Assembly: GCA_947476535.1 (NCBI GenBank)
Contig: CANJRC010000004.1
Span: forward strand, 1 to 64,000
Length of the DNA stretch: 64,000 bases
Reading direction: 5' to 3'
Source of the DNA: Betaproteobacteria bacterium
GTDB lineage: Bacteria; Pseudomonadota; Gammaproteobacteria; Burkholderiales; SG8-39
How positions within the stretch are numbered: the first letter of the stretch is position 1; each line of letters begins with the position of its first letter. Position numbers and translations under genes: made by a program. Shown one piece after another: positions 1 through 8,378 of this stretch. The notes beneath the pieces were generated by a model. The model was not told where the DNA came from. It worked only from the letters and a program-made list of their open reading frames with translations, and did not search any database.

Positions 1-309
1 AGCTACCGGCGCCATCGCTTCCTGCAGAAACTCACGCTCGAATTGCTGCCCAGCGAATACCTGCGCCGCAATGTCTACAACACGTTCCTCGAGGATCGCT
101 GCGGCATCCTCATGCGTGAACTCATCGGCGTGGACAAGCAGATGTGGTCATCGGACTACCCGCACGGCGACACCACCTGGCCCAATTCGCTGGCGCTCAA
201 TGCGAAACAGTTCGAAGGCGTGCCGGCCGATGAGGTGCGCCAGATGCTGGCCTTGAATGCGGCGCGGCTCTATCGGCTTCCCTCTGACGAATTAAAGGCC
301 GCTGCATGA
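1..309 (+). CDS. Amidohydrolase family 2, C-terminal part (cut by window edge)
   Basis: The frame is open from base 1 to the TGA at 307-309, so only the last 102 residues are seen and the start lies outside the window. The block WSSDYPHGD near the end matches WASDYPHGD in the full-length relative at 3854-4984. In the amidohydrolase-2 family (PF04909; relatives include ACMSD-type decarboxylases and hydratases) this block carries the last metal-site aspartate of the TIM barrel. Its stop overlaps the ATG of the CoA-transferase (ATGA), which indicates translational coupling in one operon. The substrate is unknown. Decarboxylation or hydrolysis of a small cyclic or aromatic acid is the family expectation, not something the sequence shows. 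Confidence 0.85.
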   Translation, partial: SYRRHRFLQKLTLELLPSEYLRRNVYNTFLEDRCGILMRELIGVDKQMWSSDYPHGDTTWPNSLALNAKQFEGVPADEVRQMLALNAARLYRLPSDELKAAA

Positions 310-1580
310 CAACCTCCCCACAAGTCAGCGGCCCCCTCGCCGGCGTGCGCGTGCTCGCGCTGGAGAACTACCTCGCCGGTAACCACGTCACCTTCATGCT
401 CGGCATGTTGGGCGCGGAGGTGATCAAGGTCGAGCACGGCGCTGGCGACACCATGCGTAATGTGGGCCCGTTCGTGTTCGGTGAGGATGGCGAGAAGCGC
501 AGCGCCGGCGAACTGCGCCTGATGATGAACAAGCGCAGCATCGTGCTCGATCTCGACCTGCCCGAAGGCCGCGACCTGCTGCTGCAACTGGTGGGCAAGG
601 TGGACGTGTTCTTCACCAACCAGAAGCCCGCCAGCATGCGCGCGCGCAACCTCGATTTCGACACCCTCAAGAAGCACAACCCGCGCATCATCTATTCGAC
701 CCTGTCGGGCTTCGGGCACGACGACGTGACGTCCTCGGGGCCATTTGGCGACTGGGTGGCGTTCGATGTCATCGCGCAGGGCCTCTCGGGCGTGATGTTC
801 CGCGCCTCCGCTGAGGGTGAAAATGCGGGCGACAAGCCGGGCTACAACGGCCTGCCGATTGGCGACGAGAACACCGCCATGCTCACCGTCATGGGCACGC
901 TGGCCGCCCTGTTCCGCCGCGAGCGCTCGGGCGAGGCGCAGCGCGTGGACGTGGCCATGCACGACGCCATGGTGTTCGCCAATGAGCAGGCCATCAATGC
1001 CTATTCGCTATTCGGCATCGACCACAAACGCGGCCGCTCGGCGACCAGCGCACCCTACGGTTCTTTTCGCACCGCCGACGGCTGGGTGAACGTCGGCGTC
1101 GGCGGCGACCCGGTGTGGCGGCGCTTCTGCAGGGCCACCGGACTCGAACACCTGGTGGACGACGCACGATTCCGCGGCTCGGCCGACCGCGTGAAGAACT
1201 GCATCGAGCTCGACGCGCTCGTCGAAGCGTGGACTGCCACCCGCACCTGGGAGGAAGTGGTGCGCGTGCTGCATGCCGAGACGGTGCCCGCGGCCCCGGT
1301 GTTCACCACGCCGCAGGCGATGGCGAGCCCGCAGGTGGCGGCGCGCGACATGCTGGTGACGGTGAACGACCCGGCCGTTGGCCCTCGCCGAGTCGTCGGC
1401 AACCCGATCAAGATCGCCGGGCTCGACAACACGCAGCCCGCGCCACCGCCGCGCCTGGGTGCGGACACCCGCGCCGTGCTGGGCGAGCTTCTGGGCCTGG
1501 ATGCTGCCGCTGTTGCCGCACTTGCGGCGCGCAAGGTCGTCGCGCTGGAAGCGCCGCCCGCAGGCAGGAAACCCAAGTAA
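306..1580 (+). CDS. CaiB/BaiF family CoA-transferase (family III)
   Basis: The product has 424 residues, the usual size of family III CoA-transferases, which move CoA between acyl groups through an aspartyl anhydride. The N-terminus (LAGVRVLALENYLAG, then AEVIKVEHGAGD) is the typical nucleotide-binding start of the family. The segment PIGDENTAM places the expected catalytic aspartate at about residue 187, and the usual R-x-G-x-AQRVDVAMHDA stretch follows. It overlaps the upstream amidohydrolase by 4 bases and is followed after 62 bases by a MaoC-like dehydratase. The pairing suggests activation of an acid to its CoA ester followed by hydration or dehydration. Acyl specificity cannot be read from sequence. 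Confidence 0.93.
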   Translation: MTTSPQVSGPLAGVRVLALENYLAGNHVTFMLGMLGAEVIKVEHGAGDTMRNVGPFVFGEDGEKRSAGELRLMMNKRSIVLDLDLPEGRDLLLQLVGKVDVFFTNQKPASMRARNLDFDTLKKHNPRIIYSTLSGFGHDDVTSSGPFGDWVAFDVIAQGLSGVMFRASAEGENAGDKPGYNGLPIGDENTAMLTVMGTLAALFRRERSGEAQRVDVAMHDAMVFANEQAINAYSLFGIDHKRGRSATSAPYGSFRTADGWVNVGVGGDPVWRRFCRATGLEHLVDDARFRGSADRVKNCIELDALVEAWTATRTWEEVVRVLHAETVPAAPVFTTPQAMASPQVAARDMLVTVNDPAVGPRRVVGNPIKIAGLDNTQPAPPPRLGADTRAVLGELLGLDAAAVAALAARKVVALEAPPAGRKPK

Positions 1581-1642
1581 TCAACGATCTTCTGCCGCCG
1601 CCTTCGCTGTGCGGCGCAGGCACCGCAACGCGAGGACCCACC

Positions 1643-2803
1643 ATGGCAGAGACACCGCAGGCGAGCACGAATTTCAGGTACTCCACCGGCATCCGCGACG
1701 AGGACATCGCCGAGGTGCGCGCCATGATCGGGCAGCCGTTGCGCATTCCGCAGTGGAACCTCGAGGCCTCCATCGACACCATCCGTCACTACGCCTTCGG
1801 CCTGGGCGACGACAACCCGCTGTGGTGCGACGAGGACTATGGCAGCCGCACGCAGTACGGCTCCGTTGTCGCGCCGCCGACCTTCCCCTACAGCATCTTC
1901 CCTGCCGGCATCGGCCCGGGCTTCCCCGGGCTGCAGGTGTTCCAGGCGGGCGGGCGCTGGGAGTTGAAGCGCTATATCCGGCCTGGTGAGCGCATCGTTC
2001 CTTCGGCCACGCTGGTTGACGTGAAGGAGGTCGAGGGTCGCCGCGCCGGCCGCATGATCCTGCTCATCGGCGAGACCATTTATCGCACCCGGGCGGGCGA
2101 GGAGGTGGCGCGCAATCTCTCGCGGCAGTTCCGCGTGGCCCGCAAGGGCACCGATACGAGAAGCGGCCTGAACTACGCACCGCGCAGCCAGGCCTGGACC
2201 GATGACGAGCTCGACTGCATGGAGGACGAGATCATTGCCTACCGGCGCCGTGGCGAGGTGCCGCGCTACTGGGAAGACACCCAGGTGGATGAAGTGCTGC
2301 CCCGGCGCATCAAGGGCCCGCTCGACATGCAGACGCTGATCGCCTACTACGCCGGAAACCTCGCCGGCGGCTTTTACCGCTCCACGGACATGCAGGTGCG
2401 CCACCGGCGCCTCGCGCTCACGCGCCCCGACCTCGTACCCAACTGCCGCCCGCCTGAAGCGCAGGCCGAGCGCGTCGCCTACGGGCAGGGGCACTTCGAT
2501 GGCAAGGTAGCGGCGGAAGTCGGCATGCCGGGCGTCTACGACAACGGCTGGATGCGCGTGGGCTGGGTGCAGCAGGTGGTCACCGATTGGATGGGCGACG
2601 AGGCCTTCCTCGAAGTGCTCGATACCACCACGCACCTGCCGAACATCGTCGGCGACATCGTGCGCTTTACCGGGCGCGTGACGGCCAAGCGCGAGGAGGG
2701 CGGGCGCAGCCTGGTGGACCTTGAGCTGCGCGGCGAGCGCCAGGACGGCGAACTGAGCATCAAGGGCACGGCGATCATTCGCCTGCCGCGCAAGTCGCAC
2801 TGA
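1643..2803 (+). CDS. MaoC/FAS1-like dehydratase with two hot-dog domains
   Basis: The product has 386 residues. The ATG at 1643 was chosen because a GAGG lies about 8 bases upstream and the protein similarity begins there; the frame stays open further upstream, across the CoA-transferase gene. The first half has the MaoC-type block YAFGLGDDNPLWCDEDY followed by VAPPTF. The second half (about residues 280-386, VGDIVRFTGRVTAKRE and on) looks like a second hot-dog fold. Such two-domain enzymes hydrate enoyl-CoA or dehydrate 3-hydroxyacyl-CoA esters, as in the mesaconyl-CoA hydratase and FAS1-like dehydratase groups. Its position directly after a CoA-transferase fits work on the CoA ester made there. 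The exact substrate is open. Confidence 0.8.
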   Translation: MAETPQASTNFRYSTGIRDEDIAEVRAMIGQPLRIPQWNLEASIDTIRHYAFGLGDDNPLWCDEDYGSRTQYGSVVAPPTFPYSIFPAGIGPGFPGLQVFQAGGRWELKRYIRPGERIVPSATLVDVKEVEGRRAGRMILLIGETIYRTRAGEEVARNLSRQFRVARKGTDTRSGLNYAPRSQAWTDDELDCMEDEIIAYRRRGEVPRYWEDTQVDEVLPRRIKGPLDMQTLIAYYAGNLAGGFYRSTDMQVRHRRLALTRPDLVPNCRPPEAQAERVAYGQGHFDGKVAAEVGMPGVYDNGWMRVGWVQQVVTDWMGDEAFLEVLDTTTHLPNIVGDIVRFTGRVTAKREEGGRSLVDLELRGERQDGELSIKGTAIIRLPRKSH

Positions 2804-2824
2804 ATTCACGAACGGGAGAAGCGC

Positions 2825-3829
2825 ATGAAAAATCTCACAGTTTCGGCAGTCTCGCTACGGCTGTTGTCCGTCGCAAATCTGCTCTGCGTGGCGCTCACGC
2901 TGGCAGGCCTTGCGCCGCCCGCCATGGCGCAGGAGTACCCCTTGCGCCCCATCACCATGATCTTCCCGTTCCCGCCGGGCGGTTCCGGCGACACCGCCTC
3001 GCGCGCCATCGCCGCCGACATGGCCAAGACGCTCAAGCAACCGGTGATCATCGAGAACCGCGCCGGCGGCGGCGGCATGCAGGGCGCGCTGGCGGTGTAA
3101 AATGGCAGGCCCGACGGTTACCTCGTCTCCTACCTGCACATCGGCATCGCCGTGATTCGACCGAGCGCCGATGCGAGCTTCGCCTTCGAGCCCGCCCGCG
3201 ATTACGCTCCGGTCGCGCTTACCTGGGAAGTGTGGTCCTCCATCGTCGCCAACCCCAACGCGCCGTTTCGCGACATGAAGGGGTTGATCGCCTATGCGCG
3301 CGCCAACCCCGGCAAGCTCAACATGGCGGTGGGCGGCGTGGGGTCGGTGGACCACGTCACTGGCAACCTTCTCAAGCAGGCGGCCGGCATCGACTTCCAG
3401 CTCATTCCGCACAATGGCGCGGCGCCCGCGACAGCGGCCGTGCTGGGCGGCCACATCGAGACCGCCATGCTCGCCATCAACCTCGAACCCCAGGCGGCCT
3501 CGGGCAAGCTCCTCCGCCTTGCCACCGCGTCGCCCAAGCGCCTAGCGGAAGCTCCCGAGTGGCCGACGGTGGCCGAATCCGGTGTGCCAGGCTTTGCCGG
3601 CGTCACCAGCTGGGTGGGCGTATTCGCCGCGCCCGGCACGCCGCGCGACATCATCATGAAGCTCAACGGCGCCATCAACGCGGCACTGAACGACCCGGCG
3701 ACGCGCGCCCGCGTACAGAACGTGGGCGCCCCCACCGGCGGCACGCCCGAGCAGGCGCTTGCCAAGGTGCACGAAGACCTTGCCAGCGCCGGGCCGGTCA
3801 TCCGCAAGCTGGGCCTCAAGTTCGAATAG
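2825..3829 (+). pseudogene. Bug/TctC-type periplasmic receptor interrupted by an in-frame TAA
   Basis: Two open stretches, 2825-3100 and 3152-3829, lie in the same frame and together match one tripartite-tricarboxylate-type receptor of about 334 residues. The protein runs from a signal peptide (ending near APPAMAQE) through FPFPPGGSGDTASRA and VIIENRAGGGG to DGYLVSYLH and the C-terminal KLGLKFE. The only break is TAA at 3098-3100, at the spot where relatives read V-A-x-A-x-PDGYT. A single substitution would explain it, since there is no frameshift. It is a young pseudogene, a read-through case or a base-call error. Because the codon is TAA, selenocysteine is excluded. It lies in the operon between the dehydratase and the amidohydrolase and would have fed this pathway. 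Confidence 0.8.
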
Positions 3830-3853
3830 CCCTGCAACCAACTGGAGACGAAC

Positions 3854-4984
3854 TTGGCACATGACTACGCCGTAATCGACGCCGATGCACATGTGCTGGA
3901 GCCCGGCGACCTGTGGTCGAACTATCTGGAAGATAAGTTCAAGGACAAGGCGCCGCGCCTCGTCACCCTGCCCGACGGGCGCGAAGTGTTCCGCGTGGAT
4001 GACTTTGTCACCGTGGATGTCGGCAAGTCCACCGCCAGCGCCTTCGCCTATTCAGGCGGCATCGGCATGCGCGAGGGCAACGGGCCCAAGGGCACTTCCT
4101 ACTACGATGGCGCGCCGGGCGGCTTCGACCCGCACAAGCGCATCCCGCACATGGACGCGGAGGGCATCGATGCGGCTTTCCTCTATCCGACGCTGGCGCT
4201 CTTCAACGGTGGCATTCGCGACGGCGCCATGGCCAGCGCCGCCTGCCGCGCCTACAACCGCTGGCTGGCCGATTATTGCAGCCTGTATCCGGATCGCCTC
4301 TTCGGCGTGGCCATGTTGCCCATGCAATCGGTGGAGGATGCGGTCGCCGAAATCGAGTTCGCTGCGAACACGCTCGGGTTTCGCGGCGGTTTCCTGCGTC
4401 CCAATCCTTACCTCAACCGCCCGCTGCATCACCCGGACAACTACCCGGTGTGGGCGGCCGCCCAGGCGCACGACTTCTCCATCGGCCTGCACGCCAACAG
4501 CTCCAAGGTCGGCATGGAGATCCTCGGTGAGAACCGCTTCACCGAGGGCTTTGCCGTCAAGCACTGCACCTTCCACGTGTTCGAGATGATGGCAGCCGTG
4601 GCGAGCTTCGTCATGTGCGGCATCTGCGAGCGCTACCCGAAGCTGCGCGTGGGTTTCCTCGAATCCAGCAGCGGCTGGGTGTCGGGCTTCATCGATCGCA
4701 TGGACCGGCACTACGACGACAAGGGCATGAACGACATGCAGCTCTCGGCGCGTCCGAGCGACATCTTCAAGCGCCAGTGCTTCATCGCCTTCGAGCCGGT
4801 GGAGAAGACCCTTGCGCTGGTGGCCGAGCACGTAGGGCGCACCAACGTGCTGTGGGCCAGCGACTACCCGCACGGGGATGGCTTCACCGATGCGCCCGGC
4901 CTGATCCGCAAGCTCGGGATGCCGCCGGATTTGCTCAAGGATGTCTTTGCCGCCGGTGCGAAACGGTTCTACAAGATGGGCTGA
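3854..4984 (+). CDS. Amidohydrolase family 2 (ACMSD-like TIM barrel)
   Basis: The product has 376 residues. The start is a TTG at 3854 with GGAG about 7 bases upstream, giving the N-terminus MAHDYAVIDADAHVLEP. The DADAH block stands where the first metal ligands of PF04909 enzymes lie. The middle has the family signature HMDAEGIDAAFLYPTLALF, and WASDYPHGD near residue 335 supplies the last metal-site Asp. It is the last gene of the left operon, 24 bases after the broken receptor. Relatives decarboxylate or hydrolyse carboxylated aromatic or heterocyclic compounds, but nothing here fixes the substrate. It resembles the products at 1-309 and 8379-9482 and is more distant from 43901-45238. Confidence 0.88.
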   Translation: MAHDYAVIDADAHVLEPGDLWSNYLEDKFKDKAPRLVTLPDGREVFRVDDFVTVDVGKSTASAFAYSGGIGMREGNGPKGTSYYDGAPGGFDPHKRIPHMDAEGIDAAFLYPTLALFNGGIRDGAMASAACRAYNRWLADYCSLYPDRLFGVAMLPMQSVEDAVAEIEFAANTLGFRGGFLRPNPYLNRPLHHPDNYPVWAAAQAHDFSIGLHANSSKVGMEILGENRFTEGFAVKHCTFHVFEMMAAVASFVMCGICERYPKLRVGFLESSSGWVSGFIDRMDRHYDDKGMNDMQLSARPSDIFKRQCFIAFEPVEKTLALVAEHVGRTNVLWASDYPHGDGFTDAPGLIRKLGMPPDLLKDVFAAGAKRFYKMG

Positions 4985-5179
4985 GGTGGTCCAGGCGTTT
5001 TGCGAGGCCGAATGTAAATCAGATGTCGGTGATATTAATTACCTTGTTTATTTACGATAGACGCGGTATTTAATCTGGAATTGATAATATATTCGGAAGA
5101 CCGGCGGCGTCCCTGAACTGAGTTTTCACGCATCTTCCCTACGCACCCGCGGCACGGCACATTTGACGGGGGGGTGCGC

Positions 5180-6271
5180 CTAGCCGAAATCCAAGTCCGG
5201 GTGGGCGGTTCTAGCGGATTCCGGGATGCCGGGCAGGTGGACCGCCCGCGTGCTTGGGTGACAGTCATTCAATCCGGTAAAACTCGGGATGACGACTGAC
5301 CAACCAGCGCCATGACCACCGGCCGTTGTCACAAGCACATGTTCAGGCGCCGCCGTGAGCATGCGGCCATCCGAACCCATGGGGGAAAAGTGCCGGCTCG
5401 CGCGGTCGACTTCAATCCCCGCGGCGCTCACATCGGCTTTGGTCACTTTGGACAACTCGCTCAATCGCCGGCTGATGTCGGAGGGCATCAAGCCACCGGA
5501 CGCAAGCACGTCGGCATGTTCGGGCCCCAGCACGATCATGTAGGCCGAGGCTCGGCCGGTGGTGTTCTTGGAGGGATCCTTCATGGCCGTCGCCAGCGTG
5601 TGCATCAGTTCATCGGGTGATGGGTTCCAACGATGCACGATCTGGCGCGGCGCACCGGCAGGCAGGACTGTCACCGTGGTGGTGTCGCTATGGAACCCAA
5701 GTTGCTCTCGCACCGACAGCCATGGTTTGGGTGGCACGCGCTCGGCAAAATGAAAGCTGTACTTCCCGCCATGCCCGAATGCGCTAGCATCGAGTTCCTG
5801 TGCGTTGGCCTTGAGCATGGCTGCCGCACCCAGGCGGATGGCGCGCCCGATGGTCGCGTTGGCCCGGTTACCAGGGCCGAGTGCTCCCCGGCCCGCATTC
5901 ATGCCGATGGACTCGGCATAGGGTCCGGATACGATCGCGGCAATGGCAGCGCCTCCCGTAGATGTCAGGGCCGAGTGCACATTCACCCGTTCGTCGAACA
6001 GCGCCTCCCATGTCGCGAGCACCACAGGAAAGTACGCGGGCTTGCAACCTGCCATCACCGCGCAGGCTGCTGCCTGCCAGACCTGTACAGAAAGATCTCG
6101 ACCGGACACCGTTCCGATCATTTCATCCGGACCGCGAATGCCTGTCGATACCATCGCATCGATTGCGGCGGGGGTTGCCGGAATGGCCGGCAAGCCATCC
6201 GACCATGGCTGCTCCCACAACGCATGGATGGCACTTTCGAACGACTCTGCAGTTACGACTTTGTGCGACAC
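5180..6271 (-). CDS. Stand-alone homologue of the C-terminal domain of the UGSC selenoprotein
   Basis: The product has 363 residues with no signal peptide or membrane segment. I do not recognise a named function. It aligns clearly with the C-terminal half of the selenoprotein at 11615-13384. Shared blocks are WSDGLP (here residues 23-28), VMAGC[KR]PxYxPV with a conserved Cys at 76, a VSG near residue 115, and RANA[TA]IGR at about 135. It lacks the UGSC domain itself. The start ATG at 6271 is the first in frame. It is transcribed away from the solute-binding protein at 6425, with a 10-bp tandem repeat in the shared upstream region. A role in the same process as the selenoprotein is an inference from homology and proximity. 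Confidence 0.75.
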   Translation of the reverse strand: MSHKVVTAESFESAIHALWEQPWSDGLPAIPATPAAIDAMVSTGIRGPDEMIGTVSGRDLSVQVWQAAACAVMAGCKPAYFPVVLATWEALFDERVNVHSALTSTGGAAIAAIVSGPYAESIGMNAGRGALGPGNRANATIGRAIRLGAAAMLKANAQELDASAFGHGGKYSFHFAERVPPKPWLSVREQLGFHSDTTTVTVLPAGAPRQIVHRWNPSPDELMHTLATAMKDPSKNTTGRASAYMIVLGPEHADVLASGGLMPSDISRRLSELSKVTKADVSAAGIEVDRASRHFSPMGSDGRMLTAAPEHVLVTTAGGHGAGWSVVIPSFTGLNDCHPSTRAVHLPGIPESARTAHPDLDFG

Positions 6272-6330
6272 TTGCGACCCCCATTGCCCTTATCAATTGC
6301 GGCACCCTTGCGGATATGTTATCAACAGCA

Positions 6331-6380
6331 CTCCGCAGCACTCCGCAGCACTCCGCAGCACTCCGCAGCACTCCGCAGCA
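6331..6380. repeat. Five perfect tandem copies of a 10-bp unit
   Basis: CTCCGCAGCA is repeated five times without a mismatch in the 153-base region between the divergent genes at 6271 (minus) and 6425 (plus). A part-copy (CAGCA) precedes the array and a degenerate one follows. The 10-bp period is close to one helical turn, so each copy would present the same face of the DNA. It could be a multi-site operator, part of a leader RNA, or simple slippage; sequence alone does not decide. Confidence 0.9.
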
Positions 6381-6424
6381 CACCCGCAGACAGCCACCGG
6401 TAGTCCGTCCACGAGGAGACAGTC

Positions 6425-7450
6425 ATGAATGCAACCCCGCTGCGCAGACGCCTGCCGTTCGCGCTAATCCTCCTGTCCTGCCTTTCAGCCTTCTCGCTTC
6501 CCACCATCGTCCGCGCCCAGGCCTGGGGTGCAATGACGGCCGCAGCGCAGAAGGAGGGCAAGGTCGTCGTCTACGGCAACATGCAGGCGCCGGTGGCGGC
6601 GAGAATCCGGGCCGACTTCGAGAAGGCATACCCCGGGATGAGCCTTGAATATACGCGCCTGGCGAGCGGCCCCATGATCGCCAAGCTCAATCAGGAGCGT
6701 TCCGTGGGCGTCGATGGTGCCGAAGTGGCCATCCTCACCGACCGCGGCTGGCTTGAGGATCGCGTCAAGGATGGTTCGCTGGCTGCGCTCGTTGGCCCGA
6801 ATGCCGCAACTTGGCCCAAGGCCAGCATGGTTTCGGGCAGCATTCCGGTGCTTTCACTGGAGACCATGGCCATCGTCTACAACCCGAACATGGTGAAGAC
6901 GCCGATCGCCGGTTACGCCGACCTGTTCAGGCCGGAACTCAAGGGCAAGATCACGACGGAAGAACTGGTCGCGCCTGTCATCGTGGCCTGGTACGAATGG
7001 GTGGAAAAGACCATGGGGGCCAACTATTTCACGCGACTGGCGGAGCTGCAGCCCGGCATTTACGGCAGCGCCACGGCAGGCGTTCAGTCTGTTGCAGCCG
7101 GAGAGTTTGCCGTCGCCACCGTGATCAACTCTGGCCTTGCGGTCCCGCTCCAGAAGCAGGGATTGCCCCTGCGGGTTGTCAACCCGACCCCGGCGTTCGG
7201 ATTTGCCTTCGTGGGTGGCGTCGTGAAATGGGCCAAGCGTCCGAACGCGGCTCAGCTGTTCATGGACTATCTGATGTCGGTTCGCGGCCAGACGGTGTGG
7301 AACGGGCAGGGCGACTCCGCAAGCCCGTTGCCCAATATCCCCGGGAGCCTCGATGCGAGGTCCATTGCGCCCTTCGACCCCATCCCGTACACGGATGATG
7401 TCGTGAAAGCCTATACCGTGAAGTGGAACGCGCTGTTCGGCAAGAAGTAG
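6425..7450 (+). CDS. Periplasmic extracellular solute-binding protein (family 1, iron-type fold)
   Basis: The product has 341 residues. A signal peptide is visible: arginines at 7-9, a hydrophobic stretch FALILLSCLSAFSL, and cleavage probably after VRAQA. The mature part starts with a segment ending GKVVVYG, the usual first strand of the ABC-type Fe3+/spermidine-like binding-protein fold, and later has LETMAIVYNPNMV. The start ATG has GAGGAGA about 9 bases upstream. An SDR gene follows 48 bases downstream. No permease or ATPase gene lies nearby, so the membrane partners must be encoded elsewhere. The ligand is not predictable; similar orphan binding proteins are common beside catabolic genes. 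Confidence 0.82.
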   Translation: MNATPLRRRLPFALILLSCLSAFSLPTIVRAQAWGAMTAAAQKEGKVVVYGNMQAPVAARIRADFEKAYPGMSLEYTRLASGPMIAKLNQERSVGVDGAEVAILTDRGWLEDRVKDGSLAALVGPNAATWPKASMVSGSIPVLSLETMAIVYNPNMVKTPIAGYADLFRPELKGKITTEELVAPVIVAWYEWVEKTMGANYFTRLAELQPGIYGSATAGVQSVAAGEFAVATVINSGLAVPLQKQGLPLRVVNPTPAFGFAFVGGVVKWAKRPNAAQLFMDYLMSVRGQTVWNGQGDSASPLPNIPGSLDARSIAPFDPIPYTDDVVKAYTVKWNALFGKK

Positions 7451-7498
7451 CATTGGAAGTATCACCGTGAAAACCGTATGCCAGGAGGAAGTCGTCTC

Positions 7499-8323
7499 AT
7501 GACGCAACGTGTCGCACTGATCACAGGATGCAGCAAGAAAGAAGGCCTTGGCGCCGCCACTGCGCGCCGACTGGCGCGCGCAGGCGTTGCCCTGGCCGTA
7601 ACCGACATCAACATGGAGGGTGCGCGGGGCACCTCGGAGAAGGACGCGCCGCCTGCCGGCAGCGGCATCGCGGCCCTGGTGGCTGAACTCAAGGGCATGG
7701 GTGCCCAGGCGGAGTACTTCCTCGGTGATGTATCGGTTGAAGCCGATGCCAATCGCCTGGTGGATGAGGCGGTCAAGCGCTTTGGCCGCCTCGACATCCT
7801 CGTCAACAACGCCGCGGCCCCGCACGGCAAGGAATTCAACGACATCGTCGAGGTGCCGCTGGATGCCTATGATCGCGTGATGAACGTGAATGCCCGCGGC
7901 TCATTCGCCATGATGAAGGCGGCCGTTCCCCACATGCGAAAAAACAAGTGGGGACGCATCGTCAATGTGTCTTCCATCGCCGGCAAGGCCGGCATCGCCA
8001 AGCAGGCCGTCTATGCCGGCTCGAAAGCAGCGCTTATCGGCATGACGCGCTGCCTGGCCATCGACCTCGGCCCGGACGGCATCACGGTGAACGCCGTCTG
8101 CCCGGGGAGCATGCAGACCAGCCGGGTGTTCTCCGATGCGCTGCGGCGCTGGGGTCCCGAACGCCTGCAGGAAGAGATGAAGAAAAAGGCGCATGCCATT
8201 CCGGTCGGCAACGTGGCGCTGCCCGAAGAGGTGGCGTCGGTCATTGCCTTCCTCTGTTCGGAGGAGGCCTCCCACGTCACCAGCCAGGCCATCAGCGTGG
8301 ACGGCGGCCGCCTGACGATTTGA
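7499..8323 (+). CDS. SDR family NAD(P)-dependent oxidoreductase
   Basis: The product has 274 residues. The ATG at 7499 is preferred over 7478 because AGGAGG lies 11 bases before it. The cofactor motif near the start is TGCSKKEGLGAATA, a longer variant of TGxxxGxG. NNAA follows near residue 105, then the catalytic S...YAGSK (Ser near 160, Tyr and Lys near 174-178), and the C-terminus ends with SVDGGRLTI. This is a classical SDR that oxidises or reduces a hydroxyl or keto group. It follows the solute-binding protein at 6425 and probably shares its transcript. It resembles the SDR at 21041-21868, which also has an insertion before the TGxxxGxG-proximal helix end. The substrate is unknown. Confidence 0.9.
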   Translation: MTQRVALITGCSKKEGLGAATARRLARAGVALAVTDINMEGARGTSEKDAPPAGSGIAALVAELKGMGAQAEYFLGDVSVEADANRLVDEAVKRFGRLDILVNNAAAPHGKEFNDIVEVPLDAYDRVMNVNARGSFAMMKAAVPHMRKNKWGRIVNVSSIAGKAGIAKQAVYAGSKAALIGMTRCLAIDLGPDGITVNAVCPGSMQTSRVFSDALRRWGPERLQEEMKKKAHAIPVGNVALPEEVASVIAFLCSEEASHVTSQAISVDGGRLTI

Positions 8324-8378
8324 TCGCCCCGTCGCATTTGTTGCAGTGTGGCGCCGCGGCGCGGGCGCGTGTTACCGA

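Noticed and set aside
1055-2809. 584-codon minus-strand ORF opposite the CoA-transferase and dehydratase
   Set aside because: Both plus-strand proteins have clear family motifs; the antisense text is rich in His, Arg and Ala without motifs, as expected of a shadow.
3098-3100. Read-through of the in-frame stop in the Bug receptor as a special amino acid
   Set aside because: The codon is TAA, which does not encode selenocysteine, and receptors of this family are not known to need it.
6301-6380. CRISPR-like array
   Set aside because: The repeats are 10 bases long and directly adjacent with no spacers.
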